From: Chiua virens
Lineage: Eukaryota; Basidiomycota; Agaricomycetes; Boletales; Boletaceae
Direction: 5' to 3'
Assembly: GCA_019787685.1 (NCBI GenBank)
Contig: JAHNUO010000008.1
Coordinates: 1,302,001-1,366,000 of the forward strand
Length of the DNA: 64,000 nucleotides
The position numbers and the translations under genes were made by a program. Every line of letters starts with the position of its first letter. Position 1 is the first letter of the stretch. Under the pieces are notes generated by a model. It ran no database searches and was not told where the DNA came from. It worked only from the letters and a program-made list of their open reading frames with translations. Below are positions 12,137 to 23,562 of this stretch, in pieces.

Positions 12137-13920
12137 TATTGAAAAGAGAAAAAAGAAAACAAAGAGATGAGCGGAGGAGGAGGGCGAGGAGGAGGATGAG
12201 AGTGGAAAGAAGAGGAACTAAAAGTGAGAGCAAAAGGAAAGGCTGCGAGCAAAATCAGGTTCATTTCAATTAGATTCACATCTCACGATCGAGATCTACA
12301 ACCCCACGTGGTAAGATCGAGATCAAAAGGCACTTCTGATTCACTCAATTAGGACATCAAATGCAACATATCCTCGCCTTCAAATCACGAGGCTTATTTT
12401 CTAACCGGACTCAACATCATACTACGTCGGCGACTCGTCCCAACACCGGCCAAGTGCCTGTGCTTGACTTGTCAACTTACCGTGCCCGGACTCGGAGGGC
12501 CGCTCAGCACACTCTCTTACGCAAGTGGCATGCTCGAAGAGTGGCCGATAAGATCATCTCCAAAACTGTCCGCCTTTCTCCGCCAGGGTTACCTTCGAAT
12601 CCGAGGTTCTAGATCTTGCAGGATTCACGTTGGCAGCCCGCGCTCGTTCGGGCAAATATTTATGGGCTACTCCAAACGTGTGCTGTTATCTCCATGGGTG
12701 TGTCAGCGTGTGTATCGTTTTCCCACCCTCGCGCAAAAACCCGATACGGTCCGAACCATACGTCGTCCATTCCCTAAGTTGCATGCTTCCCCACAGCCCA
12801 CTGGCACTTGGTATGACTACTAGGCACATGTGCAACGCCTTGTGCTCAGATGATACTCGCCATGAATACATAGGCCTGTTTGTCATTATAAGACCAGAAT
12901 TCTAACCAATCCCGAAGACCACTGATCATGTACACCATGATGGCACTACTAGTAAATGATATGAATTGCGCAGCCTCAACTTGCTTCTGTGTCACAGCTA
13001 CAGAGATGCCAAGTACTTGGTAATGCAAGTGCTATGCAACATATCTGAGCGCTTGAGCCATGGTTTAATGTGTTTCAGCAACCTACTTTCGTCTCCCTGA
13101 AATGAATCGCTGTCAATGCCTTGCAGTGCGGAAGAGAAACAAGGATTATGCACATAACAGCAGAATAACAATGTGGCATGCGTGACAGGACAACGCACTG
13201 GGTTCAAACTTTCTGCTTTCGTTGACAGACGGTTCCTTGAATCTCTTGTCAAATCCGAGTCTGTAGGGACAGAGACCTATTCTTGGCGAACAGAATTAGC
13301 TATAGTACACAGCAACATCACCCTCATCGATCATTTCATCTAAGCATTTTTGCATATCCCTATTGGTTGCTCAGGCCCAGGCCTCAGGATGTAGGCCTCT
13401 CATTCTTCTCGTATTGAGTGATAAGTTTCCAAGAGTAAGTCCTTTGGCCTTGCAAATGACTTGAAATCTTTACAGCTCCATCGAGGTGTTGTTCCTGGTA
13501 TGAACGGTCCCGAAAATTGGGTTACTCGATGTCACAGTCTGATGTCTGTTTGATACGTTGTAACCATGAGTGCTCGATTAGATCATCATGATATCAACCG
13601 CTTCCAGGCTGTCGCATCGGCTAAAAATGCAGCACATGTGGCAAAATCAGTGCTTGTTAAAACGTTGAAGTTTCATGCTAGCTACTCGCATTGGCAAGTA
13701 ATCTGATTTTTCCGTCGTCTAAGCTCTGACGACGACATACCCCAAGTTTGTCCCAAGTGTACCTTGTTTTCAAGTCAAACCGGAAGGATCCGAATTCGGA
13801 TCGGGCTCAGGCACACATTTCGGCCGGAAGCAAGTCAATACTCTCACCAGTTGGGTTATGACGCGTGAGGTTACGTTGGAGCCAGCTGTCTTGGGGCTTA
13901 GTCTTTGCCTTTCATGATCC
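12137..13920. other. intergenic, no resolved gene
   Basis: The first 150 bases are purine-rich and form the likely 5' leader and promoter side of the Rxt3 gene. Plus-strand frames at 12361-12905 and minus-strand frames at 12686-13252 do not resemble known proteins. Nothing else was supported up to the epoxide-hydrolase fragment at 13.9 kb. Confidence 0.35.
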
Positions 13921-13924
13921 CAAC

Positions 13925-14025
13925 TACTAGTAGCTGAATTCGAGCACGGCAGCAGAGGAGACTTCAATGCAGCACGAGAGAAACTGGACGAACTAACGAC
14001 CAATCTTCGGAAAGGGTGGTGCCTG
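13925..14025 (+). pseudogene. epoxide hydrolase C-terminal fragment (decayed)
   Basis: About 100 bases match the last exon of the epoxide hydrolases at 15.3 and 21.6 kb. Read in frame they give LVAEFEHGSRGDF, then KLDELTTNLRKG, against [13 protein letters not shown] and [12 protein letters not shown] in the intact gene. The catalytic His codon (CAC) is GAC (Asp) here, and roughly nine bases before the KGGG motif are missing. No upstream exons were recognised, so this is a detached relic of a third copy rather than a working gene. Confidence 0.65.
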
Positions 14026-15303
14026 GTCTCAATATTGTTTACGGAAAGCACGTATGTGTGAACGTTCTCGTCAGACAATCGGATTTCGATTCTCGGCGTC
14101 ACGGTGTGTGATGCACCGTGTATCTTGAGCATCAGGTTTATATTTCTCCAAGCGTGTGAATCGCTCCCGGAAGGGATAATCGATTGGATCGATGGCTCTT
14201 TCGCTACATATTATAACGCAGCGTCGCCTTTTTGACACCTTGTCGTACAATCCCACTATCAGCGGCACACCATAAGACTATTCAAATCGGACTCTCTTTG
14301 TATGATATAAATTTCTTTAAGTCTCCATATCATGATGCGATACCTGTCCTCGTGACACTCATGTCGTCCTGCTTCAACTAACTTGGCTGCGTTCAAGTTC
14401 GATGAATTCCACCATGATCAAAACAGCATTGTTCGATGTTCGATGATTTATGACCGATCCGACGACTTCACAGACCGAGTCACTACGAGTATAGCCGCGG
14501 TGCTGGTGTGCCCCATTGCAGTAAGTTGGTGTCTTGGAAATCGGATTTGCACCTCAGGCCCAGCAACTGACCATCCTCAGAAACTCAAATTGCTCTGGAC
14601 TTGGATGATGCAGACGGTCGTCGCCAGCATAGTGATCACGATGACACTGGGAAATGGCGTATGTATAGTCACTGCAGATTCCGTTGGGTGAAGGTCGAAT
14701 TCTTGCGTCAGCGCGGCAAGGCTTCCTCGCTCTAGATCCGCACACCGCGCGTACATGGTCTCGCCCGGATCCGGGATTGATAAGCCTGGTCATCATTGCC
14801 AAGTCTTCAAGTGCGTTTCTTTTGCAGCCCAGTGTGCCTACTAGTAACGATGATTGGAATCCCCTGCAAGTGGATACTCGTGCCGAATTCGTTTCAAACA
14901 GGACGACCAGCCAAGTTGATACATGGTGCTGGGGTAGACTTGTAGAGTTAGCGGTGAGTACTTGAGTCCCTGTCTGCGCAGGCACATCTAATAGCCGGCG
15001 AGTCACCCTAGTATCACCGGATCACAGCCTTCCCCATTAACGAGTTACCGACCAACACCTCGACGACTCGGATCTCCTGTCCTATCAGAGCCTATGACAG
15101 CCTGAGAGCGCAACGTAATCATAGATAAATGGCATGGGAAGTCGTGGGTTCGCTGTACAGTCCCAAACCCTGGCCATTGGTGCTATATCATCGTTCCAAG
15201 TTTGATGACCGAATCTCTCTAATCACTTTCTGAACCCGTCGGCCGCTTCCACGTTGAAACTCAGAGCTTTCCACACACAACCGCAACATCTACATCGTCA
15301 TTC
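14026..15303. other. intergenic, upstream of epoxide hydrolase 1
   Basis: No gene recognised. The part near 15107-15165 (GAGCGCAACGTAATC followed by a diverged stretch) resembles 21372-21440 upstream of the second epoxide hydrolase (GAGCGCGACGTAATC), so some promoter sequence was duplicated with the genes. Confidence 0.4.
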
Positions 15304-16888
15304 ATGGCAACTGAATCCCCATTCATGATCGCCATTCCACAGGAAAAACTTGATCTCCTCCGACAGAAGCTCGAGTTTGCCACCTTTCCCGACGAGCTTG
15401 AAAATGTAGATTGGAAGTATGGTGTCCCTCTTGCAGACGTCATACGGCTCGCGGAACGATGGAAGGATGGGTACGACTGGCGAAAGCACGAAAAAGCTCT
15501 CAACGACGAACTGCCCATGTTCACAAGAGTTATCGATGTCGACGACTTTGGGGCACTCGACATCCACTACGTTCACAAAAAGAGTGAGGCAGACCGCGCG
15601 ATTCCCTTGCTCTTTTGTCATGGATGTACGTATGTTGTCGTGATATTGCGCGTTTCGAAATGTTGAGGGAACATCTACTACTAGGGCCGGGAAGTTTCCT
15701 CGAGGTCCGAAAGATATTGCCTCTTTTAGTTGCCTCATCCACAGACCATCCTAGTTTCCATGTCGTGGCGCTTAGTTTACCTGGGTATGGGTTTTCTGAA
15801 GCTCCTCGGAAACAAGGGTTTGGGATTAAACAGTATGCCGAGGTACGCCGGTCCATACATTGCGCATCTAATGACCCATTTCCGCGTGCAGGTTGCACAC
15901 AAGCTAATGCTCGCGCTGGGGTACAATGAGTATGGTAGCTTGATTTCTTCAAATCTGTCCTACAGCAGAGTAATCCTGATTTCGTAGTCACGCAAGGAGG
16001 AGACTGGGGATCTATTGTATGTGATACTCCAATCTGATCTGTCGCGGCGGTTTCATCCATTCTAGATCACACGCCAAATGGCTTTGGATTACGGTGGAAA
16101 TCATGACAAGGCCTTCCACACGAACATGCCAATGTGTGTTCTGTACCCCATCTATTGACCATGTCATTAAAGGGTTATTTTAGCGCCGAGCCCCCTTCGG
16201 CCCTGAAAGAACCAATATCATTCCTTGCATTCTTGGCCACCCCTTGGACTGCGAAGGAGAAAGAAGGTCTTGCACGTACGCAATGGTTCCGGAACCATGG
16301 CCGCGGTTACTTTGCAGAGCAAAGCACTCAACCTCAGACTCTTGGTTATTCGTTAGCAGACAGTCCCGTTGGTTTACTCGCTTGGATCTACGAAAAATTG
16401 CACAACTGGACAGACAAGTATCCTTGGGAAGACGACGAAAGTGAGTCGCACAGTACATCGCAGGCTTTCATTTCCTGCTGACACACAGCAGTTCTGACTT
16501 GGATGTCTATTTATTGGTTCTCGCGTGCTGGACCCGCCGCTTCCTTGAGGATATATTTTGAGTTCATGCAAGATCAATCGACTATTGTGACCCAATACCC
16601 AAAAATTCCGATGGGTTTTACACATTTCCCCAGAGAACTAGTGGTTGTCCCCAAGGCGTAAGCTTTTCAATAACTTATTGACCAGGATACCGAGACACAT
16701 TGATTTCCTTTATGTTTTGCAGTTGGATTCGCCGAGGCAATCTGGTCGTCGCCGAATTCGAGCATGACAGTGGAGGTCACTTTGCAGCATATGAGAAACC
16801 AGACGAACTGACAAGTGATCTACGCAAGATGTTCGGGAAGGGTGGTGGTGCTTACGGTGCTGTGCCTGGAAAGGAGGGGTATGTATAA
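15304..16888 (+). CDS. microsomal-type epoxide hydrolase 1
   Basis: Alpha/beta-hydrolase expected to open epoxides to diols. Eight exons keep phase throughout: 15304-15625, 15685-15842, 15892-15934, 15988-16016, 16066-16133, 16184-16440, 16492-16657 and 16723-16888. They give 402 residues, normal for fungal enzymes of this family. The N-terminal EHN-type region holds [13 protein letters not shown] and [18 protein letters not shown]. The oxyanion-hole motif HGWPGS is at 106-111. The nucleophile is Asp180 in GGDWGS, which itself spans a short exon. The lid region includes [18 protein letters not shown]. The catalytic His is His367 in GGHFAAYE. The substrate cannot be read from sequence; a role in detoxifying epoxides or in secondary metabolism is inferred from the family. 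The 21.6 kb gene is a close paralogue. Confidence 0.92.
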
Positions 16889-18307
16889 GCGATTCGAAGA
16901 TTAGATTGCTCGATGGAGGTTCGGGTTAGTGGTGGTTGCCACTTGCCATTGCCCCAGCCAATGACCGTTTGTGGTACAATTACAATGACTATACTATGAG
17001 CAACACACGATAAGTTCCCTTTGGCTTCGAGTTGACATCCTCCAATCTTGAATCATAGTATCTGCATTGACTAAACCAATGATGAGATCCCGAGAGGCAG
17101 TGGCATGATACGTCGGCGGGACCATCGAGAAGGTTGTCAATCTGAAACCAGCGGTGTAACGACCACAAGAGGTGTCATGGTCGACGCTGACAAGGAGATG
17201 GAAGAATACATAAATGATATATTATGCCTACGCACTCACATACATACATTATTGTTCGTCACTACGTGGCTCGGTTGCAGTGAGGCAGAGAGAGGGAGGG
17301 AGCCTGAGAAGAGCTAAACTAGGTGTGGGCGAAGGCGTGAAGTGCCTCCCAGGCGCGATATGTGAGAACCCGGGGCCTGAGTGTCAGCTACATTCCCCAA
17401 ATGTTAGGATTGCCCAACGCGACGGGGTGGCGCTCCGATTCCAGGTGGTAGGAATGTGGAACTCGCTGGGTATCGGCTAGCGTACCGTGTCAGTGCCCTA
17501 CTTTGCAGACGGGCTAGCAGTGCTAACGGCGGGGGCATCCCTGAGCTCCGTGGTTCTGGCTACCACAGCCTGAGCATTCATAGGGACACTGGAAGTCCCA
17601 ATGGAGGGTTCGCCCACTCTTATTGAGCAGACGACCTTGTTGGTCGCGTACAGGGACTCGGATGACACATTGCAGAGGGGGCGATCAGGGTGATCTCGTG
17701 TCTCCCAAGACACTTTAGGCAGACTGCTAATAGTGTGGTTTTGGAGTTGTGAAAGTGGCGCCGCCGTTGTTATGATGGCTTTGACGGTGCCTCGGTGATT
17801 TTCCCTTCGACTTGGATCTGCGATGGGCTGGGCGTGGTCCCACTATAATAGCGCGGCGACTCGGAGACAGATTGTGAAGTCTCGGTGTGACGAGGCAGAG
17901 AGTGGGGATCGCCGACCAGTGTCTCGGGTGAATTCAAGTTGGCGCCCACGGTCTGTCTGCCGGAAATGGTTGGACTGAGCGTGATCTATCTGGACGGGTG
18001 AGAACCAGGGTGATGCGCGTGTGGTAAAAAGGGGGCAGCAGCAACAGCAGTTTGGGAATTTGGGGGGTAGCAAGGAGCAGCATGCGTGGGGGTGACCTGT
18101 CATGGCCAGGACATCGGGAGCGGCGGCGGCGGGCAGCGTTTAAGGGAGTAGAAAATATGTGCAGTAGAGGTTAAGGTGTGGGGAAGATGGGTAGTGTCCG
18201 TTGGATTTGGGGTAAACAAGTGCAGTGAAAAGAAAAGGAGTGCGGTATACCGTAGGCGGTGACCACCGCGCGAAAAGTGGTCCTTTTCCCGGCTGTCTCC
18301 AAGGCGT
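16889..18307. other. intergenic with an unresolved minus-strand frame
   Basis: Minus-strand frames at 17498-17713 and 17843-18103 could be exons of a small Ser/Thr/Pro-rich protein (for example a stretch reading SESPRYYSGTTPSPSQIQVE near 17800), but no complete model could be built and no family is recognised. Otherwise nothing was supported. Confidence 0.3.
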
Positions 18308-19103
18308 GACTTTTCAAATTTACTTTTCCATGAAGATATGAAAACCAGACGCCGTAAGACTTCTGTTAAAAATTTCAAATTTACCTTTCCATGACACCAC
18401 GGGCACGGTCGAGTATGTTGGTACAACTTAGCGTATACAAATTTATCAACAAATTTCGCCTGGGAAACAAACTCGATTGACAATAAATATTGAAAAACGT
18501 ATTCGGAAAATATATTTAAATCTGATAGCGAAACTGAGGCTTCCAAAAGAGGATAAATAATAGTGCCAAACTCGGTTTGATAATCCAAGTCTGGGCATGA
18601 TAAGAGTACTTATTCTAACTGCTTTTACTAAATATGAGCATCAAACTTATTTTATAAACAGATTCCACACTGTCATCACTAGCCGAGAATATGTTTCTCT
18701 AACCAAGGCGGAATCTGTTTATAAAATAAGTTTTGTAATTATACTTGATAAAAATAGTTAGAATAAGTACTCTTATCATACCCAAACTTGGATTATCAAA
18801 CCGAGTTTGAATAATTTCGGCGCTATTATTCTTTCTCTTTTGGAAGCCTTAGTTTTGCCATCAAAGTCAAATACATTTTCTAAATATGTCTTTGAATATT
18901 TATTGCGAACTGAACTTGTTTCCGAGGCGGAATTTGTTGATAAATTTGCATACGCTAAGTGGTATGAACATACTCGACCGTGCCCGTGGTGTGAAGATAT
19001 GAAAACCAGATGCCGTAAGACTTTTCTCAAAAATTTCAAAATTACTTTTCCATGAAGATATGAAAACCGCTGTAAGACGTCGTAAGACTTCTGTTAAAAT
19101 CAT
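18308..19103. repeat. foldback element: inverted repeat flanked by direct repeats
   Basis: Left arm about 18394-18665 and right arm about 18711-18992 are reverse complements at roughly 80 percent identity, around a loop of about 45 bases. Shared landmarks are CACCACGGGCACGGTCGAG on the left with its complement on the right, and TTATTTTATAAACAGATTCC on the left with its complement at about 18709-18728. Outside the arms is a direct repeat of about 60 bases (core GAAGATATGAAAACCAGA then CGTAAGACTTCTG). It occurs once plus a partial copy on the left and twice on the right. The element is AT-rich against its neighbours. This architecture resembles a foldback or MITE-like non-autonomous transposon. 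No transposase was seen. Its right end lies about 30 bases before the homology that starts membrane-protein copy B. Confidence 0.75.
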
Positions 19104-19207
19104 GATGCGGATCCATTGGAGATCCGTGCAATATTATATCTTACAGTAAATAAGGCGACGGAACTTCTTCATTCAAAGTTTAAGTACCACCCATTTTAAA
19201 TCTCATC

Positions 19208-19931
19208 ATGTCGTTCTGCGTCGTCTGCTTCATTCGTGCCAGCGGATTCAATCTAGGGCGACAGATCAACCCAGGACAGCAGCCCCTTTCCCCTTCCGAT
19301 CTCATGTTGGAGCTCGAGGATACCCGCAAGTTTTCACTGAACTCGGTATGCATTTCACAATTCTAATCTCTACCGTCACTGAGTCTATACATGGATCTGA
19401 AAAGCTCATGGCGCTCCTAGCGTAAGTCTTCAAGACATGAACAATGATTTTTGCTGACACTATCTGCTATGGCCCCGGTTCGACCGACATCCGACTGGGC
19501 CTGACAGCATCTTTACCATTTCCGGATCCAATTTACTACTGCCCGTTGTTCTCACGCTCCTCATTTATACCATCAGTCTTCGTCTCGCCATTAATACCTG
19601 TTTTCTCCGTGTCAGTGCCATACCAGATCCATTCTTCATGCTCTCATCTTACACCCAGAACTATCCTACTCTGTCAAGATTTCTCCATGTGATCCCCCTC
19701 CTGGGCACATCCTGCATGGCCGGTGTTGTACTTGTTTCTGGTTTGCAATCCCCTGCACTGGCAGCAGTCGGTCTTTCGCTTGGTGTATTGCCGTTGGTCA
19801 CCATGGCCATTCACCACGGAAGACACTGCGCCGAAATTACTACTACTGGATTGCCTATGCAAATGCAGGATATCTCCGTACCTGCCGGTGACGTATCCGA
19901 GTCGGGTAGAAGGGGAATGACAGATGCCTAA
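19208..19931 (+). CDS. hypothetical multi-pass membrane protein, copy B (intact)
   Basis: Three exons, 19208-19345, 19405-19421 and 19508-19931, join in phase to give 192 residues. Exon 1 encodes a polar start (MSFCVVCFIRASGFNLGRQI) with DLMLELEDTRKFSLNS. Exon 2 is only 17 bases (LMALLA). Exon 3 encodes two clearly hydrophobic regions: ISGSNLLLPVVLTLLIYTIS, then GTSCMAGVVLVSGLQ with ALAAVGLSLGVLPLVTMAIH. A short hydrophilic tail follows. The loop between reads PFFMLSSYTQNYPTLSRFLH. The hydrophobic pattern predicts two to four membrane segments. No family is recognised and no function is proposed. Copy A at 4.5 kb shares exon layout and most residues but carries a stop codon. Conserved splice sites in both copies are the main evidence that this is a real gene. 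Confidence 0.65.
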
Positions 19932-21618
19932 CGGAAGCTAAGCCTGGGGAAATGCTGGGGAACTAACTTGAGGGGTCAGTACTTCAGTGGTAAATGGCCT
20001 TGAAATGTGTGCATTGTCAGTACAAACTATAGTGCTCCTTTCGTGCGGGTGCAATATCTTGGCTTCGTCAGTCCAATTGCCACATGGGTGTTGATCTCTA
20101 CATCGAGTCGTTTTCTCAGTCTAAAGACCCTATCCTCACCACAATCCTTCTCGTAGCTTAGCGCTTAGCTCCAAGACTCATTCCCTGATATGGTCTGTTT
20201 TTTTACCACGGTTTCAACTTCCAGTGTAACTTCCACAATGTTGCTTCTTTGATCCGTGGGGCTGAATCACCTTTTCCTGTGGTAATCTGGTAATACTTGT
20301 CATGGCGGGCCGAAGCTTGCAGGATTCAGAGGCTTACAGTCAGTGACGTTCACGGTTCTCCGGTGTTGGACACTATGGGCTCTAGAATGACATGTTCGGA
20401 TTGCCAGATAGCCATCATGATACCGTGGTGGCATGAAATCAGTGCTAGTGTGGCACGGACAATGTAGAGATCGACACCCAAGAGACAGGCGATATTACAT
20501 TGAAAGTTGTGCTTCGTATACACACATTTGAGACCAAAGAATTTACCGTAGTGGTTTGAAATATCAACAGGACTTCAGGATGGGCTCGCCTTGAACTTGA
20601 ATAGGAATCTTTGAAAAGAAAAATGAATGTGTCTCGGAGCTTCACAGCGCTGTCGGATAGTGATACCACCCTGTTCATCGCCCTGCCTTGGATCGCTCGA
20701 ATTTCCGATATTTTGCTCATGGGACCATCACAGATTCTCCTGAGTCATTCGTGGTGTCGTTACCTTTTGCGAGTTTGCGGTACATGGCTATCGAAGCTTC
20801 ACGGTCCGGATTACCTAGACTGATCAGAGAGCGGGGTGTTCTTCACTTTCTGTTACCAAATGTAAGCGCTGACATGTCCCGCTTCTTCTGCCCATTCCTT
20901 GCGTCCTTGTCATATCTAGGTGCCAATGCTTGCGCCTCGCGGCCCGTACGGCGCGTCGTTCAGATCGTCGAGATTAATTGTGCACCTTCGTGATGGCAGG
21001 AAGCTCCACGATAGTGTGGGTGCAATCATTTGGACTCGCGAACCCTGCCGGTAGTGGAACCGAAAACAAGATTTGATTTCCTTCGATTGCATGATCAATT
21101 GCATTTATGTAATTCTCCGACTCAGGAATCTGACAGTGTGGGGTTACAGCATTCAGGTTGCTTTCGGAAACGAGTCACAGATATACAGGCGCTCAGTCCA
21201 CCTGATGTAGAGCACTCGTTGGAGTTATACTGCAATCTCCGTCACCGTGACGGTAGTACTTGCGCAAGGAGACTCCCCAAATTGACGATTAAGTGAGTCC
21301 ACTCATTTTGTCAATGTGCTGGCCTAGTCTAGGTAAGCCAAAGTTTACAATGGTTCAATTCAATGGCTGGGATGACTCAGAGCGCGACGTAATCGCAGAT
21401 GGATGACTCGGTACTACGGGAAGATGCGGATTCGTTGTGCGCCACTGGCATGTATTTAACCAGGCATGGTTCACGACTGCGTAGCCCCCCCTGGCGTAAA
21501 GCGGATTGTTCTCTTTTGACGACGCCAGTCCCAGCTTAGTCGTCATTCCAACTTCCAGCATTAACACTCGCGCGATACCTCAACGAGAACAGTCACATCG
21601 ATAACGCCTACTACGCCG
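19932..21618. other. intergenic, possible gene remnants
   Basis: A plus-strand frame at about 20688-20993 reads LPRLIRERGVLHFLLPNVSA and then FLASLSYLGANACASRPV. A further frame at 21030-21296 looks protein-like. Spacing of Leu and Pro faintly recalls the leucine-rich part of Agaricomycete F-box proteins, but no F-box or intact model is visible. This is best read as decayed coding sequence. The part near 21372-21440 matches the upstream region of the first epoxide hydrolase. Confidence 0.3.
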
Positions 21619-23193
21619 ATGGCAGAGACCCCATTTACGATCGCCATTCCCCAGGAAAAGTTGGATATCCTCCGCAAGAAGCTTGAGCTTGCCACCTTCC
21701 CCGACGAGCTTGAGAAAGTCGACTGGAAATACGGTGTCCCTCTTGCAGACGTGAAACGACTCGTGGAACGATGGAAGAACGGGTATGACTGGCGCAAGCA
21801 CGAAAAGCAACTCAACGACGGACTGCCCATGTTTACGAGAGATATCGACGTTGATGGTTTCGGGACGCTCAATATCCACTATGTGCACAAGAAGAGCACG
21901 GTGACGAACGCGATACCGCTGTTGTTTTGTCATGGATGTTAGTGCGATGACTACTGTCCTTTGTCTGGAAATGATCCGATGGCTTCTAATTTACAGGGCC
22001 CGGGAGTTTTTATGAAGTACGAAAGATACTCCCCCTGTTGACTGCGTCGTCTCCGGAGCACCCTAGTTTCCATGTGGTGGCACTGAGTCTACCTGGCTAC
22101 GGATTCTCTGAGGCGCCTCGCAAAGAAGGCTTTTCGAAGAATCAGTTTGCAGAGGTGCGTGATAAACGGATACTATGCCACAAGACACTCAATTGTTGGT
22201 TTCAAATCAAGGTTGCCCACAAGCTCATGCTGGCATTAGGTTATCATGAATATGGTGAATATATTGTTAACAATCTCCCGATTGTCGCACTAAACTTAGT
22301 CTATAGCAACCCAGGGTGGAGATTGGGGAGGTCTCGTACGTATACGACAATGAGTTCCGTCTCATGTTATTCACTTTTTCCAGATTACGAATACAATGGC
22401 TGTAAATTACGGCGGAAAGCATCACAAGGCTTGGCACACAAACACGCCATTGTGAGCAGTCGCATGTTTTTTTGATAGGAATGGCACTGATCAATCATTT
22501 CAGTGGTTTACCCCCATCGCCTCTCCTAGAACCACTGTCGTTCCTTCGCTTCTTAGTGACACCTCTATCCGCAAGAGAGAAGGAAGGCCTGGCGCGTACA
22601 CAATGGTTCACAAACCAAGGCAGCGGTTATTTTGCGGCACAATGTACACAGCCTCAGACGCTCGGTTATTCGTTGGCGGATAGCCCCGTAGGCCTGCTCG
22701 CGTGGATCTATGAAAAGCTGCACAACTGGACGGACAGCTATCCTTGGGAAGACGACGAAGGTGACTGATCCCCAGTCGCAGACCTACCTTGGCTGAGGTT
22801 GCGCAGTTTTAACGTGGATTTCCATCTACTGGTTCTCGCGCGCGGGTCCGGCTGCGTCTGTGAGGATCTACTTTGAAGTGATGAAGGGTCAAGTAAACAC
22901 GGCACTTTCGATGGCCCGTTCAACGATCCCGATGGGTGCTTCGTGGTTCCCAAAAGATCTCTACGTCCTCCCCAGAGCGTACGTCTCTGTTATCCTGTCC
23001 TGAACGAATCTGATTGGTCTTCTGTAGCTGGGTTCGGCGAAACAACCATGTCGTTGCTGAATTCGATCATGAGTGTGGGGGACATTTTGCAGCCCATGAA
23101 ACGCCGAGCGTATTGGCAGACGATCTGCGTAAGATGTTTGGAAAGGGTGGAGGTGCCTACGGCGCTGTACCAGGGAAAGATGGATACGCTTGA
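21619..23193 (+). CDS. microsomal-type epoxide hydrolase 2
   Basis: Paralogue of the 15.3 kb gene with the same eight exons: 21619-21937, 21997-22154, 22212-22254, 22307-22335, 22384-22451, 22504-22760, 22807-22978 and 23028-23193. Six of the eight exons have identical lengths in both genes; exon 1 is 3 bases shorter and exon 7 is 6 bases longer. The product is 403 residues. Catalytic features are all present: HGWPGS at 105-110, nucleophile Asp179 in GGDWGG, and His368 in GGHFAAHE. The region [18 protein letters not shown] is nearly identical to copy 1, while lid and C-terminal positions differ (for example NNHVVAEFDHECGGHF). No frameshift or stop was found, so both copies are probably functional, perhaps with different substrate range. 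Expression and substrate are unknown. Confidence 0.92.
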
Positions 23194-23562
23194 AAGCCTA
23201 TTGAGGTGTCATGCATGTTGTAACTATCGAAGTGTCTCAAGTGTCTGCAGCAAGTAACGTCGGGATCAGAAACCTGAACGACTTTCCCTCTCGGCTGTCG
23301 AGTGGCTTGATCAGGGTCTCTTCCCTTGGTAAGTTCAAGGACACACAAGATTCCATACCATTTTTCGAAAGGCAAACTCTAGGGAGGGAGACATCTACTA
23401 GTTACAGGTGTGACGGTGTAGACCTACAGACCACAAGTGTCCTGTTTGCCGAGCTGGTTGTTGCGTGAGTAGGCACTGCAGGTCACGGTGTCTCACGGAC
23501 GTGGCAGGTTCACCGCACACAGGATTCCATCAAAAGGACAAGTTGCAGAGTAACTAGTTGCA
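23194..23562. other. intergenic, between epoxide hydrolase 2 and ALG5
   Basis: About 370 bases of terminator plus ALG5 promoter. No feature was recognised. Confidence 0.4.

Noticed and set aside
18807..19055. Possible small gene in the right arm of the foldback element
   Set aside because: The two arms differ about as much at amino-acid-changing positions as at silent ones, and no start context or homologue supports a gene.
20688..21296. F-box protein gene
   Set aside because: Only a faint leucine-rich pattern; no F-box motif and no continuous spliced frame could be built.
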